Assembly (NCBI RefSeq): GCF_010183535.1
Contig: NC_071328.1
Span: 10,788,001 to 10,852,000 of the forward strand
DNA length: 64,000 bases
Source of the DNA: Caenorhabditis remanei
Lineage: Eukaryota; Nematoda; Chromadorea; Rhabditida; Rhabditidae
Direction: 5' to 3'
The position numbers were made by a program, and so were the translations under genes. Shown piece after piece: positions 51,024-63,000 of the stretch (position 1 is the stretch's first letter; the number at the start of each line of letters is the position of its first letter). A model generated the notes under the pieces. That model ran no database searches. It was not told the DNA's origin and worked only from the letters and a program-made list of their open reading frames with translations.

Positions 51024-53881
51024 ATCCATTCGTGCGGTTTCCACATCTTCAACAAGTTTTCTCCCAATACTTTCATCAGATTTTCCTCGTCCAATTCTAG
51101 AGATGACTCCTCAATTTCAATTTCTAACTTCTCTTTCTCCTCCGGTTTTCAACGATAAGACGACACAGTCTTTGCTTGCTGAAGTTTTACGGTTTAGTTC
51201 TTAATTTCTTGATAATTGGTGTAGTTTTCAATATCCTAAATCTCCAATCCTAGTTTATGATTGTTTCTGATAGCAAGAATAAATGTTTTTATTGTAGGTG
51301 TCATTCATATCTCGATGAAACTGTTTTTCTCAACACAATCAAACTTCTGTCCAATACGGACACAGCAGGAAAACGCGCAGATGGGCTACGTCTTGCAAAA
51401 ACTCGTTATATTTCAATTGTTTTCCACTCGATTAAGGACGATCAACACCGAAAATCTCTGAAAGACCTAGCAGAGAAAGTGGAAAATTGTAAAATTCCAA
51501 TGTTTCGAAATGAGCAAAGTTGGTGATTCATCGGGTTTCAGGAACTAAATTCTTCGTATTCCAGGTTTATTCCAAAATTCAATGCAATCTTCGGACAGTA
51601 TACCGAATTTCACAAAATGTATGCATAAAGTAAGACTAAAAGAGATATAATCAATTTATCATTTTACTTCAGAGCGATTTGATTCTATGCTACTTCCGAC
51701 GAGAACTAAAGTCGATGAACTGGGAAAATATAAGGTGAGAGAACCTGAATTAGGCCTGAATTCTCACTCAAAATATTTCAGAAAGCTTCTGAATCTTTAT
51801 CCAAAGCATTGTCTTCTATACGATCATATCGACAAGTTTATCGAAACTGCTAAGAAACGAAACATCAAACCACAGGAGATTGTAGAAGCATTGATGCAGT
51901 TCTCACAAGCCAACAATCCTTATTATATCGAGAAATCTGATTTTGAAATGTTATTGAAGAAATCTATTCTATCGTCTTGTACAAATGTCACCAAAACTAT
52001 GTTCACCAGAAATAATACTGAAAAATCTTTCATTTCGTCAAAAGATGTCGAACTTTTGAAGAGGAAAATTGATGAATATGTTCACAATTCTAAAGAAGGT
52101 TTGATCAGTTTATTTACGGTCTCAGCTGAAATCGAAGTTCAAATTCAGGATATGTGAAAAGCAAGGAGTATGGAAAAGTAAGAACCAAAGTCAGTGAATG
52201 GAGGAAAGAAAAGAAGGTGAAAGACGGAGAGAATCTAGTAGTTGTTGATGCATTGAACTATGGAATAGGACAAGATAGAAAGGAATGGAACAGTATTTCT
52301 AAGCAGTTTCGACACGTTGTATTTGCTACCCGTTTTCCACCGATGCCTATTAGAGACGAAGTTATCAAAAGATACAATGGGAACGCTTTGTTTTGCGACA
52401 AACTGTAAGTTATATAAGACGAATTAAAATTGAGAAATAATAATCTTCCAAACAGAGGCCGTATGCATGAACATTTACCTCGAGGTAAATGAGCAAGGTA
52501 AATCGTTTACTGTGGTAAATTGGTGAAAAATGGTATGCATGAAAAATCGGCAGTTGTGGTAAATGCGTTTACCATGGTGAAAACATTTACCCATCTTTGT
52601 TGCGAGTAAATGGGATTTACCGAACCAATTACAGTAGAGCTAGTGAAAGGATCCTCCAAAAAGAAAGCGATACTCACATTTTTTTTAGTTAAATTTTTAA
52701 ATTAATATATAGATAAAGAATAGAGCTTCATTTTTATAGTTGAAAATTTTTTTGTACGTTCATTTTCTAACAAGTTACAGTCTATCAATGTGGGCAGGTC
52801 CAAAACTCTTCTTTTAGCAGTGAGAAACTGCAGAAATTGCGATATTTTACTTTGTCTATTGATATCAAAATTTGTTCGTACAAAAAAGGATATATTACGG
52901 TAGTAACTTCACGACTTCCATCATATTATGGTCAAAACACATCTACTTTTAACGATATTTGAAGACCTGCTTCGGTTAATTAATGTGCTATAGCTATGAC
53001 TTTATACACAAGAATCTGCGTTTTGATTGTAGAACGCTAATAGAAAAATCTCCACTTTTCATTTAATAGCTTCAAATATCATCTTCATGAATAGAAACTG
53101 ATTCCTAATAGGGCTAGTCTGCTACTTTTTCTAACTCTGTTTGAAGGGTCCGACTTCTGATATATGTGATAATTTCAGATGGTCTAGTTTCATTCAGATA
53201 GATGTAGTCATAGAGAGAGAGTTTCTTGAATTTTGTAATCTATGAGTGTTAGTATATGAGTGAGTAAGAACACTTTAGTCAATGGGACATTATAGTCATT
53301 GAAAATGTGGAGTCAATAAGTCTATGCAGTCATTGAGATGTGTAGTTAATGTGTTTTTGAGGGAAATACAATTCCATTTACTGAGGTAAATGTTTACCTC
53401 GGTAAAAATGTCTTGTGAATACGGTAAATGGTTTACCACGGTAAACGATTTACCCCCTGTTTACCTTGGTAAAGATTTACCATGGTAAAACGGTTTACTT
53501 GGTAAATGTTCATGAATACGGCCTCAGATCAGCGGACGACTTGATTATTCTACGCATGGCTATCGAATTCGGTCGTCAGACATCATTAGTTACAAATGAT
53601 CAATATCGAGATCACCGAAGGGCTGTTTGTAATGGTGATCTTGATGTAGAAAAAGTTTGGGATGACTTTCTGATTGATGCAGTATACCGCCATAAGGATG
53701 GGAATATTGAGGTTAGTAGGGCTGGCAATGAAATCCTTGAATGTTTTTTTCTCAGACTCATCGAAATTTTAATCTTCGCGTTCACAAAGTCAACGGTCAC
53801 TGGATTCTTCCAGTTCTAGACTCCGAAGGAAATTCTGACAAGATCAGAGATTTGAAAGTATTTCGTATAGCTCTTGCGTAA
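51007..53881 (+). CDS. mitochondrial protein-only RNase P-like nuclease (PRORP/MRPP3 type)
   Basis: Eight exons (51007-51191, 51298-51488, 51565-51629, 51673-51734, 51782-52098, 52149-52404, 53528-53711, 53756-53881) sum to exactly 462 codons. The N-terminus (MHCLTKSIRAVSTSSTSF) is basic and Ser-rich, like a mitochondrial presequence. A helical PPR-like middle leads to a NYN metallonuclease domain with VVVDALNYG, SADDLIILRMA and LVTNDQYRDHRR, matching the conserved Asp cluster of PRORP, and a C-terminal W-I-L-P strand. PRORP cleaves 5' leaders from mitochondrial tRNA precursors. The start ATG lies inside the last codons of the COA6-like gene in another frame. Exon 7 begins directly after a 1,069-bp inserted element that occupies most of the preceding intron. 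AATAAA at 53934-53939. Confidence 0.85.
52456..53524. mobile_element. non-autonomous DNA element with TIRs, inserted at a 3' splice site
   Basis: The ends are inverted copies: the left starts AGGCCGTATGCATGAACATT and the complement of the right starts AGGCCGTATTCATGAACATT (23 of the first 24 bases agree). CAG flanks both sides (52453-52455 and 53525-53527) and looks like a 3-bp target duplication. The subterminal regions are full of GGTAAAT/ATTTACC words, often in palindromes, over about 120 bp at each end. The interior is AT-rich with no transposase. A 3-bp duplication is known for PIF/Harbinger and CACTA elements, but the superfamily cannot be assigned from this. Confidence 0.85.
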
Positions 53882-54491
53882 CATGAAAAAACTAGAACTC
53901 TCCTCACTTTCTTGATAGATATTTTTGTTGTTTGAATAAAGTTGAACTTTTTAAATTTGATGTGGCATCTGTTTATCGACTCAATGTGGATTCGCGCTGC
54001 AATATTTTCGAGTTACGCATAACCGATACTAATTTCAATTATTATAGTCTTGCTATCAAAGGAACATCCAGTTTTTGAGTAAATGGTTTCGCAGCGAAAA
54101 TTTACATTACTGTAGTTTTGTCCTTTTGTGAGCGATTACATAGTCATAAACCCTTCGAAAAACAGCTCTTCTTGCTCAACATTTTTTCCATTCCCTTCGC
54201 TCCTCGCCGTTTTTGCTTCGATTCCTTTCTCATCTTCTCTCTCTTTTTTCCAACGCTCTCTCATTCCTGCCTCGTCTGCATTCAACGGCGCCATCCGTGG
54301 TTACAACTCTGGATATATAACAAAAACGGATGCTAAAGCTTTTACTTTTTTTTCGGAAAGTCGAAAGTTTCATTATTCACAAAATAATAACCAATTATTC
54401 AATAATTATTTGTTGTTACATTGTCTCTACTTAGCTTTCACGATTTTGTTCCGTATTCCGTAATATTTAGACGAATTTTTTTGCAGTCAAA
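53882..54491. other. intergenic region
   Basis: It holds the PRORP poly(A) signal and a C/T-rich stretch (about 54180-54280) upstream of the RRM gene. An acceptor, TTTTTTTGCAG, ends a few bases before the RRM gene start. Open frames across the C/T-rich stretch are low complexity and not supported. Confidence 0.45.
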
Positions 54492-56840
54492 ATGGAAGTT
54501 CATGTCGATATGTCTATAGAAGAAATTCGGTCCGAAAAATATACATTGATGACTTGCTCGCAGAACATAGTACTCGTAACTCGTATACAATCAACCACTA
54601 GCATGGAAACGTTGTTAAATTATCTGCAAAAATATGGAGAAGTAATATACATTGTATTCAATGCAAACAAAGCAAATCTCTCTGAAGAGAGGTATGCCTA
54701 CGTGAAATATCTCACTCGAGAATCAGGTAAATTTTGCATTCCACGGATTTTAGTACACAAACGAGCATTGCAGCACAGCAACTGATAGACGACATAGAGA
54801 ATATGACATCCGTAAACGGAGGTGTACCAGCTCAAGCAATGATGTCACGTATAGATGCTTCAACACGTTACGTTGACACCGCTAACATTTATGCCACAAA
54901 TCTGCCGGATGATATGACTGAAGCGGAAGCGATTCCAATGTTTTCTTCATTCGGAAAACTTAGGGAGGTTCAGGTAAGAATAGTTACAGTCGGTCGAAAG
55001 AAAAGGGGATTTCTTGCAGCAACTGGGCACTGGCTTTTTCATGATCCAATTTTCGAATGAATCGGAAGCGATTAAAGCGGTATTGGAGCTAAACGGGCAA
55101 GAAATGTCTGGGAAAACAGTTGAAGTATCTCACTATGGTCGAGGGAGAAATCCTAGAACGCCGAATCCGGGAAAGATCACTTTTCGACTATATAATTTAA
55201 GACCTGAAGTTGATAATCAGGAGCTACATAAGATGTTCAATTTCCTGGGAGATATAACGGCAAGAGTGAGTAACCGATTAATCAACAATCAGTAGTAGTC
55301 GCATAATCAACAATTTATACTAATTATATACAGAAAACACAGGAAGGATGGATTTGAATGTCTGTCCAAATGCTCGTGTTTTATTCTAATTTTAAAAATA
55401 CAACGAACTAGATTATTTCAGGTCGAAAGAAACGTGTATGGTACTACACGCTGCATGGGATATGTAATGTTCGAAAGACCACAATCGGACACTCCGTTTT
55501 TCAATTCATTCGCAGATGAAATGAACAGCGATGGATACATGTTGTATCAAAAAGCTGGATTTTGTTACACAGAGTGTCGGTTCAAGGCTAGACCGTACTT
55601 CGATGGTCATTATTCGGTGAGATTTGAGATTAAATAAATATATATTAACAATTTTTACAGAAGTTCTATCCATCTGCAATGCCTCCACTCCTGAATAGGT
55701 ATTACCAATTGCCATACAACTATCGTCTTCTGTTTGGAGATCCGTTGTATCACAAGAATGCGTCCGAAAATAAAGATGCAACAAAGTTCCTTCGTGCTTA
55801 TAATGTCCACGTTTCGAATATCGGAAATCTAACTGACATGCAACTTGCCCAATATTTCGCAAACTACGGAGAAATAATTTTTGTGATTGTGTTGAAGGAT
55901 GTAAACCCATATGGAATTGTTAGTTTCACTAATCTCCCACAAGCACATACTGCAGTGGAGGACATTACGAGAAGAAGGGCTGATGGGCTCACTGTTTTCT
56001 ATGCAGAAATAATGGATTGCTATCAACTCCCTCATTTCGACGAACATGAACTTTTTATGACGAGAATCAGGAAAAGCCGCGCTGTGGATCCAAATTGCTC
56101 GATAGAGAACACTTTTACGTATCAAGGTACCATAGATCGGTACTATCCGGAACAGCTTCCGGTAGAAGGAGAGATTTCAATAGAAGAAGTCTCAAAACGC
56201 ATGCAGGCTAGGGTCGCGGAACTTACCGAAGAGCTCAATCGGGGATTCGCCAGTTTTGAAGAAGACACACAAAAGGATTCCGGTGCTACAGCGGTTGTGG
56301 AGACACCTATCGCATCTTGTTCTATGTCCTCTGCATCGTCAACTTCGGCACGTAGAGGATCTAGTTCAACTACTCAAGAATCTGAAACCTTCCAAACTTC
56401 ACAAGTTGCCGAGGTACCTCCAGCTCGTAATCCTCCGCATTACAATGTTCCGTCAGCCTTCAAATGTACCCAACCCCCTTCGGTGGTGGAAGAAAGGAGA
56501 AACAGACCGGTAATTAAATTTCTTTGGATTTCTGAGTTATGTTGATTTGTTTCAGCAAGAAAAGCATCGACCTCACATCATCAAATTGCTCGAAAAATAT
56601 TTCTATAAAAAGACGGACGAGGAGAGACTGGATATGCTAAACGCTGCTTACAATATTCCAATGACCGATCTTCCGAGATTGCTCAAAGACGTTAACGCAT
56701 TTCGTCGCTTCTTCGTAGAACGTGGCATAGAATTAGCTCAACAAGCGGCAGAAGTTCAAGAAAGACAAGACGTCAAGCAAGCTGAACAAACCAAAAAACT
56801 CGCAAATTCTCAACAAAAACCGAAGAAGAGGAAGAGGTAA
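54492..56840 (+). CDS. multi-RRM RNA-binding protein, PABP-like layout
   Basis: About seven exons, start ATG 54492 and stop TAA 56838-56840. RRM-like units, in order: residues about 15-85 (IVLVTRIQSTTSMETLLNYL), then NIYATNLPDDMTEAEAIPMF ... TGFFMIQFS, then ITFRLYNLRPEVDNQELHKM, then VHVSNIGNLTDMQLAQYFAN ... YGIVSFTN. The RNP motifs are degenerate, with few aromatic residues, so RNA contacts may differ from standard RRMs. A Ser/Thr-rich linker follows. A helical C-terminal domain (KHRPHIIKLLEKYFYKKTDE ...) and a basic end (KPKKRKR), possibly a nuclear localisation signal, close the protein. Four RRMs plus a C-terminal helical domain recall poly(A)-binding proteins, but I see no clear MLLE signature. 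A precise family is not claimed. Confidence 0.75.
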
Positions 56841-58038
56841 TTACTAACTGTTTCGTTGTACCATGTATTTCGATTGTATCATATTCACTGCTCTTATCAG
56901 TCTCATGTATAATCTCCGTCTCCAACAAGATCTATTATTTGTTAATAGGATTTTTGGTATTTTTATTTTATTCTCCGCGAATATCCCCATTCACATTAAT
57001 TTTATCATTTTGCCATTCATCATTTTCGATCGCTCTCTCTTAAATATCTCCCCATTAAATCTATAACTTTTCCAAAATAACATTTTTGTTCGCAATACCA
57101 CAGTCAATGAAAGTTTTATGAGTTTAACAAAATGTTCTACTTGTTTCGAATTGATGACTTTTGTATACATTTACGTAAATTGAGAAAGGGTCGTTGATTG
57201 AAGTTTTCAAGTCAGGTAGGGGAAAATCATTAATCGAGCTACTTTAATCTGACCAAGGTTGGAAAAACAATGCTTCTTAACACAAGTGTCGTAACCGACG
57301 ATCATGCAGAGCAAGGCAATCAATCAAGATCGAGAAGATGATAGCGGTTATAGGAGACAAGCATTGAGAAGGACAACTGACACCCAAGCACTTGGAAGAG
57401 AAGTACAACGAGAGACCAGGTGACCCGAGAGGAGCAGAGGATAAGGCGTTAAGTATAGGAGCAGTGGCAAGAAGGTCAATCAAAAGGCGGTACTGAGAAG
57501 CACGTTATCACAACACCCCAAAACGCCTCCGCAAAGAATAGCATGGATGGACAGGAGAAACTGAGAAGGCAGGAGCCGAAGAAATTATATAAATACTCGT
57601 CCTGTTAAACTATTTCATTCTTGGCAGAACTATTTTCTGACTACGTGATAATAAACGATCATTCAAAACACCACTGGAACCACTTTAACAAGATAGAAAT
57701 GTTGTTCGTTTTTTGTGGTCAATACAGTTACAAGTATTTCTCCTCTTGAACATTTAGGTGGAATTGCCGGGAACAGTCAGCAAATGAGAGCGTTTTCAAC
57801 TTTTTAAAACTTGAAATCAATTTAAACCTATGAATAATATAATATATATTTTTAATACTCGGTAAACTTGATGTGGCTTGGACTACTGTATTTCCAATAG
57901 AACAGACACAGTTTGTTCGAAATGAATCCGAAATGTATTATAAAACAATTTTTTAAAATAAAATGCAGAATACTTTCTTGAAAAACACGTTTCATTCTAT
58001 CAGATGCAACTATATCGAGTTCAAAACTTCCTGAACCT
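56841..58038. other. intergenic region between convergent genes
   Basis: Between the 3' ends of the RRM gene (plus) and the SH2-kinase gene (minus). It contains a candidate solo LTR (57287-57687); the rest is AT-rich with no gene supported. Confidence 0.5.
57287..57687 (+). mobile_element. candidate solo LTR
   Basis: A 401-bp stretch begins TGTCGTAACC and is flanked by ACAAG on both sides (57282-57286 and 57688-57692), a possible 5-bp target duplication. It has base composition unlike its surroundings. In the expected order it carries a TATA box (TTATATAAATA, about 57586-57596) and, about 55 bases later, a poly(A) signal (AATAAA, about 57650). No internal retroelement coding sequence is present. 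The 3' end does not show the usual CA, so the right border may be off by a few bases. Confidence 0.45.
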
Positions 58039-60061
58039 TCATAAACCTTCACTCTTATCTCCACTGGGTTTCTTTTTCTGAAAGATACTAAGAACAGAGA
58101 ATCCAGATGATGTGGGAGCATCAACAGAAGATGACGACGACTGTTTATTCTTCTTTTTCTGAAAGAAACAAGTTGGAAACTCGGCAGAAAACACTCTGAC
58201 GTCATACCGCTTTTGCATTTGCCTGTGTGTTTGCAGCAATCGAAACCGACTGACTTTTGTTATTCGAAGGAGTACCACGGAAGTTTTGGAAGTTTGTAAT
58301 ACGAGTACGAATCGGAGTTTTACTCTTTTTGCTGAAATTAAAAAAAACATTTGTCTTGAACTGATTCTATCAAACTCACTTTCCCTCCTCCGTAGTAGTA
58401 GTAATGGAAACTGACTTCTTCTGTTGCATTGTCTTCTCCGGTTTGTCTGGGGCACGGTCCAGATAAGTGGGTGGAGCCTGGAGCACATTTACAACTTGAT
58501 TAGTAGCTGCGAATGGAGCAGAAACTGGTTGAGAAACACGTGGAAGAATGTTGACGAGTGGAGATTGTTTCGATGGTGTAAGATCTTCTTTTTTGATTTT
58601 ATTGGGAAGTTCGAAGTAACTGTTGGATCCGGGAGCTTGTTCGAATCCATCAATGCTCGGAAGTTCACGAACTATTTCAGACATTGTGACACGATCATAT
58701 TCTGTAGCCGAGCATATTCTTTCCTGTAAATAAATAAGAGTTTGTCTGTGTATTTATAATTTCCACTAACTGTGATGTACTTGACAACAGCCGGGGCAAC
58801 CCCTGCCTCGAAAGGCATTCGATATCCTTCCTGTACACGTGGCAACACTTCAGCCACTTTCATCCCTGGATACGGTTCTGTTCCGTCATGATACACTTCC
58901 CAACACATGATTCCGTAGGCAAAAACATCGGTTTTTGGAGTATAGAATCCGGTGCGTGGAACTTCTGGAGCCAGCCATCTGATGGGAACTCTGAAAAAGA
59001 AATACTGCGGTTACTGTAGCCATTCGGACCGAACTTTTTATAAGGATTCAATCGATAACTGGTCCCCTCTCTGGACATTCCAAAATCCGATATTTTGACT
59101 TGTCCTCCTCCATAAAGACAGTTTCTGGAAGCGATATCTCGATGGATGATTTGAAGAGAATGGAGGTATTCCAATCCAAGAGCTGCTTGAAAGACCATAT
59201 CATTCTTTTTGGACATTGACAATGAGCCAGTGTTCTTTTTCAGATATGAATCGAGCGCGCCATTTTCAGCCTGAAAAATAATAAATTTGAATAAATCTGA
59301 ATGAAAACTGAAACTATTCACCAATTCCATAATCACCATCAACGGTTCCTGTCCTGCAGCAACTCCGTAAAAAGTAACAACATTCGGATGTTTGAATTTT
59401 CGCATTAACCTCGCCTCGTGCATTATTTCTTTGATTTGCTCTTTGGTCAATGACTCCAATTTTGCTAGTTTGATAGCCGCTTTCTTGACCGTATTTCCAA
59501 TTCGAATCTCTCCTAACTGAACTTCTCCGAATGCTCCTTCACCTAGTTTCTTCAACAATGTCACATCAGAGTGTTGTTTTTCCCACGGTTCACGACCAAT
59601 TGGCCGGATAAGTACTGACTCTGCACACTGGGAAGGAAATGAATGAATATGAGTTGGAGGGGACTATTTGACTCACTCCACTAGCAACTGGCTCCTTGGT
59701 ACGATGGTGATAGTTTAGAAGATCTGGAATCGTGGCAAACCATTTCACGTCCACCGCAAATTTGTTTTCCATTTCTCTGATGACGTAGTGACGGATCTGA
59801 AACGTATACCAACTAGACAATAGAAAACTTTGAAATGTGTGCAATCTAGGTGGTCAACATAGTTCAAGAACTCACATCGTCCGCAATTCCAACATAAACT
59901 GATAGAACAAACTTCCTTGATTCTCCAATTTTTGGGTCAGTGAATCTTACGAGGAAATCTCCCCTCTGTGTCAGTAACACTTTCATATCTTCACGTGGCA
60001 ACAGTCCATGATACCATGGTTCTTTTGAAAGAGTTTGCTCGTGAGTTCGTGTTTGGATCAT
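58039..60061 (-). CDS. non-receptor tyrosine kinase, SH2 plus kinase (Fer/Fps-like)
   Basis: Start ATG 60059-60061, four bases after a TCTTCTCAG acceptor; stop 58039-58041. Order: an SH2 domain from the first residues (WYHGLLPREDMKVLL, then GDFLVRF with the phosphotyrosine-binding Arg), then a kinase domain. The kinase has GEGAFGEVQLG, the ATP lysine in AAIKLAK, HRDIASRN, DFG (ISDFGMS) and a WLAPE-type segment after the activation loop. The C-terminal tail is Pro/Ser-rich and basic (FQKKKPSGDKSEGL). No F-BAR region, unlike mammalian Fer/Fps; short SH2-kinase forms are a large, often germline-expressed group in C. elegans (SPE-8/FRK-1 relatives). The catalytic loop differs from the usual HRDLAARN but keeps the essential Arg, Asp and Asn. 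It is probably active. Confidence 0.9.
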
Positions 60062-63000
60062 TGATCTGAGAAGAGAGGATTGATGAAGACAGGAATAGAG
60101 AAACTAACAATTCTCTTAATCCGTTTCTGAATATCAAATTTCAACGTTCCTCTTCTTTTTAAACTTGGAAACTGAATTTTCTCAAAAAATAATGACGATT
60201 TTAATTCTGATAAAGAAAGGGATTAGGGTAACGTGTTTTTGCCGTGTTTTGTCAGTCTGGTTTTGAAAATAATTGTCAACTGAAAAATAATGATCTTGGC
60301 TTGATTTGCATAGCCTTCAAAAATTGAAATCACCCAACCACAATAGCTATGTATAATTTTCGGAAATTCCCGTGCATTTTGGATTTAAATCGTTGCACAA
60401 TGTGTCAAAACACGAGTTGCCACATTTCATCTTCCCCTTCCTTCTACCATTTTGACGCCTTTAGAAGTCGTCCTACGTAATTTTATTCTCAGATTAAAAT
60501 CTTCATCTACTTCGTTTTTCTATCGAGAATTACGCTGAGAATTGCCCAATTCGATTCTCGAAACGATGCGTTATTATGAAAGTTTTTGTTGGAAAACATT
60601 GCGAAAAGATCGTCTTATTCTTTGCATAATTTTTATCTCTCGAAATGACATAATAAATTATTTGTGGAAACAAGAAGGGAAACGCCTACTTGAAGCAGTG
60701 CCGCAGGGCTGGAAGCTTAGAGCCATTCACACACTTTCTTATGTATTCTCTCCCAGTCTTGCAAACTGTTGCATAGTTTGTCGTGCTAGTAGTTTTCTTC
60801 TTTCCGAACTGTCTCAGTTTTTTTGAGGCTAGGTTAAGGTAAGAGTACTGTTTTCTTAAAGTTAGTTTTTCGCCTAGATTTTCATTTTTCAAAAGGTTTT
60901 TTTTTCAACAAGGTTTTTCTTTGACACTTTCAAGAAATCATTGCCAATTTCGATTCGAAAAGTTTAATTTTTTCTTACCTACCACCCATTCTCTTCTTTA
61001 CCGTCCATGTCTTCGAAAGCTCAAAAAATTATGAACTTGTTTCTCAAGTTATGACTCTGGATACTGTATTCGATCCCATGTACACTATAGTGTGATACGG
61101 TATTTAGAAAACGATAGAAACTGTGTCATTTGTCGTCTACACTCGGAAAATTTGGGTTCTAGTCGGTAAAACGGTATTCTTTATTTGGATTTCAGTGAAT
61201 CTTTCTCCTCAAATGTTTAGAACCTTACATTCTCCCATATCTAGAAGAAGCTTCTTATCACTCTATTCCTCATCCAATTCTCTCCCAATTTCAATCCTTT
61301 TCCATTTCCACTTTCCCTTCTTAATGTTAACGCAATATACAATTCGTTTCCCTTTTTCCTACTCAGTTTTCCTCTATTCCGTTATCCGTACGTCCCTCAT
61401 TCCATGATTTTCTCTTATCTTTTCCCTCATTTTTTCATCCTCTTCTCTACTTTTCCTCCTTCCTCCGTCATCAGGCGGCATCTATCAGATCCAGTTTGCC
61501 AACGCGCGGGAAAACGAAAAAAAACCAAAGAAGAATAAGAAATGGCAGAAAAGAAAAGAATTTTTGTGTTATCTGCCGATGTCTGCAGATGTTACTGTTG
61601 CCCTCACTTGAAGACGTTGGTTTCGATTCCAAAATTTTTGTATAAATGCCCTCTGACGAACTATTTTTTTTTCTAAATCTTTTTTCCAATTAATTTCGAA
61701 TTCCTTCTCTATCTGTAGTATTTCTCTTCGAGAATTCATCAGGAAATGAGTGGTCAATTGCAAATTTTATTGGTTGGCAAATTGAATGAATGCGATCTAT
61801 CTGTGAAGTGTTTTTCACGATCTTGATCTTTACGATGTTATTGTTTCAAACTGCTTGCGGCAAAAAGAACATTAAATATTTTGGAACATTGAAATGAACA
61901 TATTTGGAATGCTATTCTTTTCGGGGATGGGTTTTTACAAGTTTGGAATTTTACCTCGGGCCATGCAAAAACTAACCAAGATATGCTTTTAGCTAATTGG
62001 AAACTCTGCTCCATTCTCTGGAAACCAGACTAATAACATACGTTCTCAGTTTTAACAATATCATCTTGACTTTAACAATCGGATATGAATCTTGTGTGCT
62101 CTGGTTGAGTTTAGAATCCGATCATTTTGAAAGTCTAATTAATCAATACAGTAATCACCTTCTGTTTGACAAGACCTACAGTATCCTAGAACGGTATGAG
62201 TTTTCAGTTCAAGCACTTTTAAAGTGTGAAGAGCCGCCAAATTGTCTCAATTTGTGCAGAGCATTGGCCAATAAGAGTAACGTCTCTGTTGAAATGTTCT
62301 GTCTTTGTAGAGGCTTTTACCGAACCACACACTGCTCCATATTTATGTACTTTGGGGGAAAAAGAATTTACACTTAGATCTCTATTTTTGTAGTAAACAA
62401 CTCAAATCTCCTTTTTTCCGTTGAAAACAGCGAAAACAGCTTTTTTCAGAACTCTCAAACTACTACAAGCCACCTCCTTGACAAAAAGGAAATGAAGACT
62501 GAACTTCATTATCTGTATGTCTTCCACCCAACTTCTTCCTCCTTCTCTCTATATAGTTCAAAACATAATCGTGTCTTGAACTTTCACTGCTGTTGTCTGT
62601 CCCTCCTTTTTCAGTCAAATGACCTTCTTGAATTGAAACATTTCGTGAATCATTGAACATCAAAAACTATGAAAAGAAAATAGTCTATACAGATAATCGG
62701 AGGGAATAGATAGAAGTTCCAGATGTTTGAAGTGATATATGCTAATGATATATGCAGTATGATAACAATCCATTTCCAGTTTTCTGTCCAACTGACCCTC
62801 CATTCCTCATAAAAAACTGCTTTTGAAGATCATGAGAAGTGACCAACATCATCAAGAAACCACTGAATAAGAACCCCTCTTTCGACCATTTTTCAGTCTC
62901 CGAAACCTATTCACTTCTCTTTTTTTCAAGAGGTGCTTCTCCATCTTCTCTTCTGGTCTCTTGTCGTCCATTTCACTCAGTCGACCTTCAAATTATTTCT

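Noticed and set aside
54128..54463. 111-residue frame before the RRM gene
   Set aside because: C/T-rich low-complexity sequence in a likely promoter/outron; no splice or conservation support.
60542..60826. 94-residue + frame upstream of the SH2-kinase gene
   Set aside because: Begins in the divergent promoter region with no domain, no splice support and no continuation after the stop.
61997..62377. 126-residue + frame
   Set aside because: Starts without an ATG, has no recognisable domain, and sits in T-rich DNA. I could not connect it to neighbouring exons.
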